Source of the DNA: Klebsiella pneumoniae
GTDB lineage: Bacteria; Pseudomonadota; Gammaproteobacteria; Pseudomonadales; Pseudohongiellaceae
Direction of reading: 5' to 3'
Length of the DNA: 64,000 nt
Assembly (NCBI GenBank): GCA_945902215.1
Contig: CAMDML010000005.1
Location: 1-64,000 of the forward strand
In this document: positions 26,938 through 34,789 of the stretch, one piece after another
Numbering within the stretch: the first letter of the stretch is position 1
How the letters are laid out: each line of letters opens with the position of its first letter
Position numbers and translations under genes: made by a program
Notes under the pieces: model-generated
The model's database searches: none
Told to the model about the DNA's origin: nothing
What the model saw: only the letters and a program-made list of their open reading frames with translations

Positions 26938-27948
26938 TCAGGACGCTATCCAACTCACGAGCGTGGACACCCATTGCGGGTGTGCGTTAAGGCAGGGAAT
27001 AAGGGTCAGTTGGTCACCGCCTGCCGCTTTGAAAGTATCTGCCCCTTGAAGTTCGATTTCTTCCAAAGTTTCGAGACAGTCCGTCACAAAAGCCGGGCAC
27101 AACACCAGCAAAGTTTTGACGCCTTTGCCGGCCAGTTCCTTCAGCGTTTGTTCGGTGGAGGGCTCCAACCATTTGGCGCGGCCGAGTCGGGATTGAAAGG
27201 CCACCGAATACTGCTCTGGACGCAGGCCTGCAAGTTTGACGAACTCCTCCGTCGTACGCATGACCTGATGACGGTAGCAAGTAGCGTGCGCGGGTGAGGG
27301 AGTCTGACAGCAGTTCGCTACTTTCAGGCAGTGCTGCCCAGTAGGGTCGGCCTTGGTGATGTGTAGTTCGGGCAGGCCGTGATAACTGAACAGCACATGG
27401 TCGAAGGCTTGCGCCAGCGCGGGCCGTGCACTGTTGACCAGCGCTGCAATATAGTCAGGCTGGTCATAGAACGGTGCGGGTACTTTCAAGGTAAGGCCGA
27501 GCTTGTGCTCCGCAATGATGCGTTCAGCTTCTTTCACCGAGGTCAGCACGGTGCTTTCCGCATAGTGCGGGTACAACGGCAGGAACAGCACTTCGCTGAC
27601 ACCGGGCACGGCAGCGAGCCGGATCAATTCGCTTTCAATGGACGGGCTGCCGTAGCGCATCGCCATGCCGACCAGCAGCGTAGTCTGCTGTTGCACAGCT
27701 TTGAGCAGGTCCATTGACAGGGCGACTAATGGCGAGCCTTGCGGGGTCCAGATGCTTTGGTAAGCATGTGCAGAGCGTTTCGGCCGTGTTGGCAGCACGA
27801 ACAGACTGACAATCAGGCGCCGCAGCAGCCACGGCAACTGAATCACATACGGGTCCATCAAAAACTGGTTGAGGTAGCGCCGTACTTCAGGCACTTCCGG
27901 CTTGTCGGGGGAACCCAGGTTGGCGAACAGGACTGCGCGGTTGCTCAT
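26938..27948 (-). CDS. hemH: Ferrochelatase
   Basis: A 336-residue enzyme that inserts Fe(II) into protoporphyrin IX, the last step of protoheme synthesis. The N-terminal FANLGSPDKPEVPEVRRYL, the catalytic His of FSYHGLPELHI and the Glu-rich CLETLEEIELQGAD are conserved. A cysteine-rich insertion (HCLKVANCCQ to HATCYRHQ, ~200-225) resembles the region found in other gammaproteobacterial ferrochelatases; whether it holds an iron-sulfur cluster is not known. The start is ATG 27948. It is transcribed alone, convergent with YgiQ. The 129-base gap at 26809-26937 holds no recognised gene or terminator. Confidence 0.93.
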   Translation of the reverse strand: MSNRAVLFANLGSPDKPEVPEVRRYLNQFLMDPYVIQLPWLLRRLIVSLFVLPTRPKRSAHAYQSIWTPQGSPLVALSMDLLKAVQQQTTLLVGMAMRYGSPSIESELIRLAAVPGVSEVLFLPLYPHYAESTVLTSVKEAERIIAEHKLGLTLKVPAPFYDQPDYIAALVNSARPALAQAFDHVLFSYHGLPELHITKADPTGQHCLKVANCCQTPSPAHATCYRHQVMRTTEEFVKLAGLRPEQYSVAFQSRLGRAKWLEPSTEQTLKELAGKGVKTLLVLCPAFVTDCLETLEEIELQGADTFKAAGGDQLTLIPCLNAHPQWVSTLVSWIAS

Positions 27949-28044
27949 TTGAAATCTGCTTTGAGGAATATTGCGTAATGACGACTTTATAACATGAGGA
28001 CAGTACGTGGGGTATCTTGTGCTGGATTGGTTTTGTGTTTCCGG

Positions 28045-28213
28045 ACACCCAACCTAAGCAAATGCCATGGAGGGCCGGTACAGGGTGTGCGTTGTGGGGA
28101 CGTGTGAGGGCCATGGATGGCCCGAGTCGAAGTGCACACGGATGTGCGTTTACGGTCCCGGTAATGCACACCCTGTCCCGGCCCTTTGCGCCAGACTAAA
28201 AGAGTCGGTGCCC
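28045..28213 (-). repeat. Palindromic element A, copy 2 (inverted)
   Basis: Same element as at 24340, in opposite orientation. On the plus strand the main stem is 28071-28090 against 28166-28185, with the variable part GGGTGTGC/GCACACCC: one base pair shorter than in the other copies, and shortened on both arms. The ATGGCCC hairpin is at ~28108-28123. One end (ACACCCAACCT, 28045-28055) is well kept; the other (28186-28213) has drifted. It lies between hemH and the DUF523 gene, which diverge. Confidence 0.85.
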
Positions 28214-28262
28214 AGAATCCCGCTCCATCCCAACACCAGAGAAGCAGGTAGAATTCGTACCC

Positions 28263-29216
28263 ATGACAAGCACACGTATAAAAGTCGGTATCAGCAGCTG
28301 TTTGCTCGGCAATGAAGTGCGTTACAACGGCGGACACAAACTGTCCACATTGTGCACCAACGACCTGAGCCGCTATTTCGAGTTTGTGCCGACCTGTCCC
28401 GAGGCTGGCGCGGGGCTCGGTATTCCGCGTCCGCCAATCCGGCTGGTCGGCGATCCCCATGCGCCGCGCGCAGTGCGAGTGCAGGATGCCGGAGTTGATG
28501 TTACCGACAGTCTCAAGGCTTACAGTGCAACACGCCTGCCCGAACTGGGTGACCTGTGTGGTTACATTTTCATCAAGAACTCACCGAGCTGCGGCTTGTT
28601 CCGGGTGAAAGTGTATCGCGCCAACGGCATGCCGCATGACGAACCTGCGCGCGGCATCTTCGCTACCGAATTTACCCGCGCGTATCCGCTGCTCCCGGTC
28701 GAAGAAGATGGCCGCTTGCAAGACCCGGTGTTGCGCGAGAATTTCATTGCGCGCGTATTTGCCTGGCGCAATTGGCAGGAGATGAAAGCAAATGGACTCA
28801 GCGCTGCTGCCTTGATCGACTTTCATTCACGCTACAAATACACCCTGATGGCGCACAGCCCGCAGCAGTACCAGCAACTCGGGCGCATGCTGGCCGATGC
28901 CGGCAAGCATGATTCTTCTGTGCTGGGCGAGCGTTATTTCTCCGGGCTCATGCAAGCCCTGCAGCAGAAAGCCACGCGCAGAACCAACACCAATGTACTG
29001 ATGCACCTGCAGGGCTATCTGAAAAAGAAACTGCAGGCTGGTGAAAAACAGGGCATCGGTGCAATTATCGAACAATACCGCAAGGGCATTGTGCCACTGG
29101 TGGTGCCGGTTACCATGCTGCGCCACTATTTTCAGCAGCATCGCGACCCCTACATCGAGAAGCAGTCTTACCTGCAGCCCTATCCTGACGAACTGAGCCT
29201 GAGAAACGCGCTGTGA
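28263..29216 (+). CDS. DUF523-DUF1722 protein (YbgA/TudS-like)
   Basis: A 317-residue two-domain protein. The DUF523 half (~1-155) has three conserved cysteines (SSCLLG ~12, PTCPEAG ~46, NSPSCGLF ~117) that in the TudS desulfurases hold a [4Fe-4S] cluster acting on thiouracil. The DUF1722 half (~190-305) starts DFHSRYKYTLMAHSPQQYQQLG, as in E. coli YbgA. A desulfidase function is possible from the DUF523 family but not shown for this fusion. The start is ATG 28263. The stop overlaps the GTG of the photolyase gene (GTGA), so the two are co-translated, the same pairing as E. coli ybgA-phr. Confidence 0.87.
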   Translation: MTSTRIKVGISSCLLGNEVRYNGGHKLSTLCTNDLSRYFEFVPTCPEAGAGLGIPRPPIRLVGDPHAPRAVRVQDAGVDVTDSLKAYSATRLPELGDLCGYIFIKNSPSCGLFRVKVYRANGMPHDEPARGIFATEFTRAYPLLPVEEDGRLQDPVLRENFIARVFAWRNWQEMKANGLSAAALIDFHSRYKYTLMAHSPQQYQQLGRMLADAGKHDSSVLGERYFSGLMQALQQKATRRTNTNVLMHLQGYLKKKLQAGEKQGIGAIIEQYRKGIVPLVVPVTMLRHYFQQHRDPYIEKQSYLQPYPDELSLRNAL

Positions 29217-30622
29217 GTCTCGCCCTGCACTGGTTCCGCACCGACCTCAGGGTGCATGACAACCTTGCCTTGTCTGCAGCACAAGCTTCCGGCCCGGTTG
29301 CTGCCTTGTATATCGCCACGCCGAGCCAGTGGCGCGAACACGACGATGCGCCGATCAAACAGGATTACTGGAGGCGTAACCTGCAAATACTCGAAGCAGA
29401 GTTACGCGCACGGGGTATCCCGCTTTTGTATATGGAAGTTGCAACCTATCGCGATATCCCTGCACTGCTGGCGCGCGTGTTGCCTGCGTGGCAGGTGCGC
29501 GCGCTCCACTGCAACCGCGAATACCCCGTGAATGAACAGCTGCGCGACGCGGCCGTTCACACCGTGTGCAGTGAACTTGGGGTGATGATGCAGCTGCACG
29601 ACGACCAGATACTGGTCGCGCCCGAGCGCGTACTCAACAAAAGTGGTGAACCATACAAGGTGTTTACCCCGTATTCACGCGTGATGCGTGAACTGTTGCA
29701 GCAAGGTTTGCCCCACGCGTCTGTGTTGCAAAAACAGGCTTCTGCGCAAAAAAGACATATAGAACAGGTTCTTGTGCAACTGCCGGAACAACGCCAGTTG
29801 CACGAATTGGGTTGGCCTGCGATTGAACCTGGTTGGGAGCGCTATTGGCCGGCAGGTGAGGCGGCAGCGCAGAAACAACTCGATGCCTTCTGTGAAAGCC
29901 GCATCGATACATACAAGGCACAGCGCGATTTGCCTGCGGTAAGCGGTACCAGTCAGTTGTCACCGGCACTTGCAGCTGGCGTGCTCTCGATACGTGCATG
30001 CTGGCGGCGGGCAACACTGGGGCAGGACAGCGAAGGGGTTTTCACCTGGCAGAACGAACTGCTGTGGCGCGACTTCTACAAATACATCATGTGGCACTAC
30101 CCGCACGTCTGCAAAAAAATGGCGTGGCGTGATGATGTGGGGCACGTGCCGTGGCGGCATGACAAAAAGGACTTTGCCCTGTGGTGTGAAGGGCGTACCG
30201 GCATTCCGATTGTTGATGCGGCAATGCGCCAATTACTGGAGACCGGCTGGATGCACAACCGGCTGCGCATGCTCACCGCCATGTTTCTTACCAAACAATT
30301 GTTGATCGACTGGCGCTGGGGCGAGCGCTGGTTTATGCAGCATCTTGTTGATGGCGATTTCGCCGCAAACAACGGTGGCTGGCAGTGGAGCGCATCGACC
30401 GGGACGGACGCAGCACCGTACTTTCGCATCTTCAATCCGGTGACGCAGTCGCGCCGCTTTGATGCGGAAGGGAAATTTATTCGGCAGTTTGTGCCGATGC
30501 TGGCAGCACTGGACAATGCTGCGATTCATGAACCGGGGCTGTTACGTCCGAACAATTATCCAGCCCCGATGATAGATCTTGCGTTTGGCAGGGAGCGCGC
30601 GTTGAACGCGTTCAAGAAATAA
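29213..30622 (+). CDS. phrB: Deoxyribodipyrimidine photolyase
   Basis: A 469-residue class I photolyase/cryptochrome that repairs UV-induced cyclobutane pyrimidine dimers with blue light. The N-terminal antenna domain begins LALHWFRTDLRVHDNLAL. The FAD/DNA-binding domain has TGIPIVDAAMRQLLETGWMHNRLRM and NNGGWQWSASTGTDAAPYFRIFNP. The tryptophans of the electron-transfer chain appear in these segments. The start is GTG 29213 overlapping the DUF523 stop. The stop is immediately next to that of the convergent lipoprotein gene. Photolyases are members of the ChrR/ECF singlet-oxygen regulon in other bacteria, but I saw no TGATCC-type promoter here. Confidence 0.93.
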   Translation: MSLALHWFRTDLRVHDNLALSAAQASGPVAALYIATPSQWREHDDAPIKQDYWRRNLQILEAELRARGIPLLYMEVATYRDIPALLARVLPAWQVRALHCNREYPVNEQLRDAAVHTVCSELGVMMQLHDDQILVAPERVLNKSGEPYKVFTPYSRVMRELLQQGLPHASVLQKQASAQKRHIEQVLVQLPEQRQLHELGWPAIEPGWERYWPAGEAAAQKQLDAFCESRIDTYKAQRDLPAVSGTSQLSPALAAGVLSIRACWRRATLGQDSEGVFTWQNELLWRDFYKYIMWHYPHVCKKMAWRDDVGHVPWRHDKKDFALWCEGRTGIPIVDAAMRQLLETGWMHNRLRMLTAMFLTKQLLIDWRWGERWFMQHLVDGDFAANNGGWQWSASTGTDAAPYFRIFNPVTQSRRFDAEGKFIRQFVPMLAALDNAAIHEPGLLRPNNYPAPMIDLAFGRERALNAFKK

Positions 30623-31711
30623 CTATTCCATCGTCACATCGCGCATCTGATCCGACATGCCCTGTTCCCAGGTGCTCCAGCCGGAGTCCAGGCCATAGGG
30701 GCTGCGTTGCAGAATCGCTTCGATCTTGCGGATCTTGCCGTCTTCCACTTTGAACAGTTCGGCAATCTGCCAGGTCCAGGGTTGTACCGGGCCGGCGGTT
30801 ACGGTGCGGCCGTCGGGTACCTGGAAGGTGCGGGTGGCGCCGCCGGAATGGTCGAAGAAGACGAACGAGAACACGATGCCGCGCTCCTCATCCACCGCAA
30901 CGAAGCGACGGTCGCGAATGCGATTCACGAAATGGATCAGGCCTGATTGGAACTGCTCAAGACAGGACCACTGCGCGGAATAGCCGAGTGCGGTTTTGGG
31001 ATCAGGACGCGTCTGGCCTTCCGGAGTCGGTGCGTTCGTCGATTGACCGCCGTTTTCGATGCGGTCGCAGTCGTCAGCGAAGGGATAGTCGCCCTTGCCG
31101 TCGTTCTGCTGCATGCCGGTGAAATACTTGTTCGACTGTGAGATCAGGTCGGCACGCGACATGCGGCGTTCGGGCGGAATAATTTCCGAATAAACCGGAT
31201 GCGGCCCGGCCATGGCATCGACCCTGGCGGCTGACATTTCATTGCGCACAATGAGCTGTTCGACCTGCGTGATCATGAGGTTTTCCACTTTCAAGCGCAG
31301 TGCAATCAACGCCGCAGTGCCCAGCGCGGGGTCACGATGGTCTTCATAGATGGTGCCGAGGAACGTGACCTGGCCGGCTGGTACGTCGGTGACGAACAGA
31401 CGGTAGGCGCCTTTGTTCTTCATCGTGTTCCAGAGGCCGTCGCCAATCAGCAGGCGCTGGCCGTCTTCGGTAAAGATCACATCGGAAGCAAGCGGCAGTT
31501 GCGCGGGATCGTTGGCGCTCACCGCATCGAAGTAGCGGTCGACAAAATCTTCGAGGCAGGCGCGGGCGCAGGCTTGCACCACCGATGCTACAGGCACAGC
31601 TGTCGGAGCTGCTGTTGCAGCTGCTTCCGGCGTATCAGTAGCAGAGCCGCCGCAGCCCGCCAGCGCCAGTACTGCGGTCAGATGAGCTAGCTGCAGGTGT
31701 TTGGTGGTCAT
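30623..31711 (-). CDS. Lipoprotein of unknown function, NTF2-like
   Basis: A 362-residue lipoprotein (VLALAGCGG, Cys ~20) with an Ala/Pro/Thr-rich linker to ~45. Residues ~50-160 look like an NTF2/SnoaL-like cone (CLEDFVDRYFDAVSANDPAQLPLASDVIFTEDGQRL). A second copy-like region (~200-355) contains YFTGMQQNDGKGDYPF and ends IAELFKVEDGKIRKIEAILQRSPYGLDSGW, as in proteins labelled DUF8021. No catalytic site is assignable. The ATG 31711 follows AAGGAGAAC. It is 42 bp downstream of a GST gene on the same strand and probably co-transcribed with it. Confidence 0.6.
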   Translation of the reverse strand: MTTKHLQLAHLTAVLALAGCGGSATDTPEAAATAAPTAVPVASVVQACARACLEDFVDRYFDAVSANDPAQLPLASDVIFTEDGQRLLIGDGLWNTMKNKGAYRLFVTDVPAGQVTFLGTIYEDHRDPALGTAALIALRLKVENLMITQVEQLIVRNEMSAARVDAMAGPHPVYSEIIPPERRMSRADLISQSNKYFTGMQQNDGKGDYPFADDCDRIENGGQSTNAPTPEGQTRPDPKTALGYSAQWSCLEQFQSGLIHFVNRIRDRRFVAVDEERGIVFSFVFFDHSGGATRTFQVPDGRTVTAGPVQPWTWQIAELFKVEDGKIRKIEAILQRSPYGLDSGWSTWEQGMSDQMRDVTME

Positions 31712-31753
31712 GTTTGTTCTCCTTATTGTTGTGTTGTAGGAGTTGTTTGGGCA

Positions 31754-32530
31754 TTAAATCAGCGCACGCACTTCCGGCGCCAGCTCGCGTCCGGCGGCGA
31801 GGAAGCCGTCGAGCGGGGGCAGCCAGTCGGTAACGGCGGTCTTGAAGGAAGGGCGTGCCTGCACCGCCTTGTACCAGCGCGCAATATTGGGCAGGGTTTC
31901 GGCGATGAGCGCGTTCTGGCCAAGATGGTCGAGGCGCAGCACGTACGGCAGTACCGCGCAGTCAGCCAGAGAAAACATGGGGCCGGTAATCCAGCCTGAT
32001 CCTGTCAGCATGTCTTCCACCTCCTGCAAGACATGCATGTATTCCTGCAGCGCGTGGGTGAATACCGGTGTCTTGATGCCATCCTTCATCACGGCCCGGC
32101 GGTTTTCGCGCCGCACGGGATCAGGAATTTCGTTGAGCAGGGTTTCCAGTGCTTCAGGGCCCTTCTTGAGCATCGCCGGGCGTAGGCCGATAGCGTAGGT
32201 GATTACGCTGCAGGCGGGATGCTGGGTGTCGTCAATCTTGCGGATCAGTGCGCGCATCCGGAAGCGGGCAGCGGCAGTAGTCGGTTTCAGCGACACCTGT
32301 GGATAGGCATCGTCGAGATACTCGTTGATCAGCGAGGATTCGATATACACGCGGCCCTGATCTTCCAGGCTGGGCACAACCGCCTTCGGATTGATCTTGC
32401 GATACTCCGCGCTGAACTGGTCACCTGTCTGCAGATCCATCAGGATGCTTTCGAAGGTCAGGTGTTTTTCCGCGAGGACCAAGCGGACTTTCTGGGAACA
32501 GGTGGACAGGGCGTTGTGATAGAGCTTCAT
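31754..32530 (-). CDS. Glutathione S-transferase family protein
   Basis: A 258-residue GST-fold protein. The N-terminal thioredoxin-like half has YHNALSTCSQKVRLVLAEKHL, with an STCSQ motif as in omega/zeta-like GSTs, then KAVVPSLEDQGRVYIESSLINEYLDD, which includes the cis-Pro and the ES glutathione-binding pair. The helical half contains GPMFSLADCAVLPYVLRLDHLG with the N-capping S-x-x-D. The reaction is unknown; this group includes dehalogenase- and LigE/LigF-like enzymes. The start is ATG 32530 with a weak ribosome site. The upstream DNA is a gene remnant. Confidence 0.82.
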   Translation of the reverse strand: MKLYHNALSTCSQKVRLVLAEKHLTFESILMDLQTGDQFSAEYRKINPKAVVPSLEDQGRVYIESSLINEYLDDAYPQVSLKPTTAAARFRMRALIRKIDDTQHPACSVITYAIGLRPAMLKKGPEALETLLNEIPDPVRRENRRAVMKDGIKTPVFTHALQEYMHVLQEVEDMLTGSGWITGPMFSLADCAVLPYVLRLDHLGQNALIAETLPNIARWYKAVQARPSFKTAVTDWLPPLDGFLAAGRELAPEVRALI

Positions 32531-32537
32531 GACTGAA

Positions 32538-32793
32538 TTCCAGATACCAAGGTTCTGTGCTTTCGAAAGGAATGATTACTTCGCCGGGCACGTAGAGCAT
32601 TTTTCTTGTGGAGCTCTACCGGTGTGGTGTACATGACAGGACCGTTGGCCGTCATCAAGTATTGCATCTCACTGCAGTCTTGGATCGCGGTGAATTTTTC
32701 GGTGATCACTGATTCACTGCTTTGCGGGATGCCGGCCTGGTCGAAGAACGGCCAGCTGATGTGGGTGGTCGTTGCTACCAGTGTTGCGCCTTC
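32538..32793 (-). pseudogene. Truncated, frameshifted GHWEGDTLVVET-family gene
   Basis: On the minus strand the frame after a TAA at about 32796 reads EGATLVATTTHISWPFF, DQAGIPQ, VITEKF and GPVMYTTPVELHKK, which matches the C-terminal third of the secreted GHWEGDTLVVET family found five times elsewhere in this window. After an A-rich run near 32610 the match continues in the next frame (LYVPGEVIIPF, TEPWYLEF). The first two thirds, including the signal peptide, are missing: only about 40 bases remain before the anti-sigma gene. It is therefore a 5'-deleted, frameshifted remnant. Confidence 0.65.
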
Positions 32794-32832
32794 TTAAACA
32801 TCGCTGCTCAAAACTCTTTATCCAAAACTTTA

Positions 32833-33501
32833 TTAAAAGAATGGCGCCAGCAACCGGTAAAAGAGATTGCTGAGGATAAGGGGTTTTTCGAGGGTGGACA
32901 GGCACAGGCAGTCCTGATCTTGTGAGGCCACCGGCTGGTGCTTTTCGCCTGCGGTCCTGACGATGAAGTCCCCAACTCCGTATTTGTCATCTTGGTCAGA
33001 GAAGCTGCCCTTGATGATGACAGTGATCTCGTCGCCGGCATGGCGGTGATGCGGCACGCTACCGCCTGCCTTGATGTGCAGTAACGAGGTTTCGCGCTGG
33101 GGCGAACCCACCTTCAGCCGACTGTAACGAAACCCTTTGCCGATGCGGCGCCACTTCAGTGTCTCGATATTGCCACGTCCAAGTTTGTGCAGGGGACGCG
33201 GCAGCCCAGAAACGTTGTCTGTTGCGCTTGCGGTTGCTGATATTGGGGTAGTGGGCAAGCCGGAGATACGGGTCATCAACCGCCCGAAATCATCTGCGGC
33301 CACGTGTGCGGATTGCGCTGCAGCAGGCTCTGGCAAAAGTTGCATGAACAGCACTGAGCCGAGCTCAGTCAGTTCACGCACTTTCACGCGGCAAGTGGCG
33401 CAGTAATGCAAATGCGTGGCCACGCACAGGGCTTGTTCTTCGGGCAGACTGCCGGCGGTATAGTCGGACAGAAAGCGGGCTTCGGGATGGTATTTCACCA
33501 T
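32833..33501 (-). CDS. chrR: ChrR-type zinc-binding anti-sigma factor
   Basis: A 222-residue two-domain anti-sigma factor. The N-terminal zinc module has His5, His30, Cys34 and Cys37 (YHPEARFL and THLHYCATC), the same spacing as His6/His31/Cys35/Cys38 of Rhodobacter sphaeroides ChrR. The C-terminal cupin (~120-205) has VPHHRHAGDEITVIIKG and GEKHQPV, matching the second metal site (His, His, Glu, His). In Rhodobacter ChrR holds RpoE inactive until singlet oxygen appears. The start is GTG 33501 (GTG AAA TAC CAT) or close to it, 17 bp after the sigma gene stop, so the pair is one operon. Confidence 0.9.
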   Translation of the reverse strand: MVKYHPEARFLSDYTAGSLPEEQALCVATHLHYCATCRVKVRELTELGSVLFMQLLPEPAAAQSAHVAADDFGRLMTRISGLPTTPISATASATDNVSGLPRPLHKLGRGNIETLKWRRIGKGFRYSRLKVGSPQRETSLLHIKAGGSVPHHRHAGDEITVIIKGSFSDQDDKYGVGDFIVRTAGEKHQPVASQDQDCLCLSTLEKPLILSNLFYRLLAPFF

Positions 33502-33518
33502 AGGTTTACCAATGAGTC

Positions 33519-34175
33519 TCAGCGATCGACGAGCAGTTTAAGTTTGTTAAGAGCCAACCGCACACGCGATTTCACGGTGCCAAGCGGCAGACTCAGTTCT
33601 TGTGCTACTTCCGCATGCGATTTATCTTCCATATATACCTTGCGGAGGATGAAGGCCTGCTCTTCGGGCAGTGTCAGCAGTGACTCCTGGATCTGGCGGC
33701 GGCTGCGTTGCTGTGCCACATGATTGAATACGTCACTGTTTTCATCCACAAACCAGATGTCATCCATGTCGAGGTCGCCGTCTTCGTCTTCACCATGGAG
33801 CGATACACTGTTGACTACATGCCGGGCAAGCTTGCGCAACAAGTCGATACGCATGTTGCGTGCAATAGTGAAGACCCAGGTGGCGGGGCTGGCCAGTTTC
33901 GCGTCGAAGGATGCTGCGCGCGTCCATACCTTCAGCAACGTTTCCTGCACCAACTCGTCCGCGAACTGGTCGGGGTGATCGAGCGAGTTCACCTTGTAGG
34001 CAAACGCGCGGATCAACGGGGCGAAGTGGTTAAACAGTTCGTGAAACGCGCGCCTGTCACCCTCACGAGCCACGCGATTAAGGCAGTCAACCCAATGTGC
34101 GTTGCCCTCATCAGAGGTGGCTTCGGGTGCTTCAGTGCCGGAATGGGAATCCATGGTTAATGCAGTGCTCAACAT
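33519..34175 (-). CDS. ECF sigma factor, RpoE/ECF11-like partner of ChrR
   Basis: A 218-residue group IV sigma factor. Region 2 spans ~40-110 (NHFAPLIRAFAYKV, ADELVQETLLKVW, ATWVFTIARNMRIDLLRK) and region 4 ~160-215 (ESLLTLPEEQAFILRKVYMEDKSHAEVAQ and LPLGTVKSRVRLALNKL). An acidic stretch (GEDEDGDLDMDDIWFVDEN) links them. The start is ATG 34175 after GGGGT. The neighbour is a ChrR-type anti-sigma, and an ECF11-like promoter at 34212-34239 points into this gene, so positive autoregulation is likely. The expected signal is singlet oxygen or related photo-oxidative stress, by analogy with Rhodobacter. Confidence 0.92.
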   Translation of the reverse strand: MLSTALTMDSHSGTEAPEATSDEGNAHWVDCLNRVAREGDRRAFHELFNHFAPLIRAFAYKVNSLDHPDQFADELVQETLLKVWTRAASFDAKLASPATWVFTIARNMRIDLLRKLARHVVNSVSLHGEDEDGDLDMDDIWFVDENSDVFNHVAQQRSRRQIQESLLTLPEEQAFILRKVYMEDKSHAEVAQELSLPLGTVKSRVRLALNKLKLLVDR

Positions 34176-34211
34176 GGTTACCCCGTGGGCCGTGGTTCGG
34201 CGTTGGGGCTC

Positions 34212-34239
34212 TATACGCTGGAAAGTGGTCCTTGGATCA
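34212..34239 (-). promoter_or_regulatory. ECF11-type promoter for the sigma/anti-sigma operon
   Basis: On the minus strand the -35 element TGATCC (34239-34234) and the -10 element CGTATA (34217-34212) are separated by 16 bases, 36 bases before the sigma-factor ATG. This matches the TGATCC-N16/17-CGTA consensus described for RpoE/ChrR-type sigma factors. Confidence 0.75.
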
Positions 34240-34251
34240 GTGGTTTGGGAC

Positions 34252-34279
34252 TAATCCGGCAAGCCGTCGGCTCCGTATA
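34252..34279 (+). promoter_or_regulatory. ECF11-type promoter for the five-gene plus-strand operon
   Basis: TAATCC at 34252-34257 and CGTATA at 34274-34279 are again 16 bases apart, 40 bases before the ATG at 34320. It differs from the divergent promoter by one base in the -35. The -10 region reads CGTATAATG, so a TATAAT-type housekeeping promoter could overlap, but no TTGACA-like -35 is placed correctly. Confidence 0.7.
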
Positions 34280-34319
34280 ATGTAAATAGTTCAAAACGAC
34301 ACGTTCCGGAGCACTCCAG

Positions 34320-34787
34320 ATGGAAGCCAAATCCCTGTTAGCCCCCACGCGCGGCGGCGGCAATCCCGTAGTTCTGAAACTGAAACAGTTCTACGAAGAG
34401 TTCTCTTCCGGGACTATAGCCGGGCTGGACGACATTTACACGCAGGATGTCGAGTTTCGTGATCCGGTCCATACCATCAGCGGCAGCCTCGGTATGAAAA
34501 ACTATTTGCGCGGGATGGCGGGGAATCTGCGGTATTACCGCATACGTTATCTCGATGAAATACTGGGCGAAAACTCCGCCTACCTGACTTGGGAGATGGA
34601 CTATGCCCACCCGAGCCTGCAGCGCGGCCGTGTTCTCACGGTGCGCGGCATGACCAGAATCCAATTCACTTCGAAGGTATTTTATCACGAAGACTGCTAT
34701 GACATGGGCGCGCTGTTGTACGACCACGTGCCGGGCCTTGGCGCCGCCACCCGGCATCTGAAAAAACGGCTCGCGCAGCAGGCCTGA
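34320..34787 (+). CDS. NTF2/SnoaL-like protein, first gene of the ECF-controlled operon
   Basis: A 155-residue protein with an NTF2-like cone: VVLKLKQFYEEFSSGTIAGLDDIYTQDVEFRDPVHTISG, then YRIRYLDEILGENSAYLTWEMDY and a C-terminal FYHEDCYDMGALLYDHVPGLG. Such proteins are regularly found at the head of the ChrR/ECF-linked SDR-oxidoreductase-DUF1365-Cfa cluster. No catalytic residues are assigned. ATG 34320 lies 40 bases after the ECF-type -10 and is preceded by GGAG. The next gene starts two bases after its stop. Confidence 0.8.
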   Translation: MEAKSLLAPTRGGGNPVVLKLKQFYEEFSSGTIAGLDDIYTQDVEFRDPVHTISGSLGMKNYLRGMAGNLRYYRIRYLDEILGENSAYLTWEMDYAHPSLQRGRVLTVRGMTRIQFTSKVFYHEDCYDMGALLYDHVPGLGAATRHLKKRLAQQA

Positions 34788-34789
34788 AT

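Noticed and set aside
26715-26990. 91-codon plus-strand frame between YgiQ and hemH
   Set aside because: It begins inside the YgiQ gene in another frame and ends inside hemH, with no family resemblance.
34274-34282. TATAAT housekeeping promoter in the ECF spacer
   Set aside because: The hexamer is present inside CGTATAATG but no TTGACA-like -35 lies 16-18 bases upstream, whereas the TAATCC/CGTATA pair matches the divergent ECF promoter.
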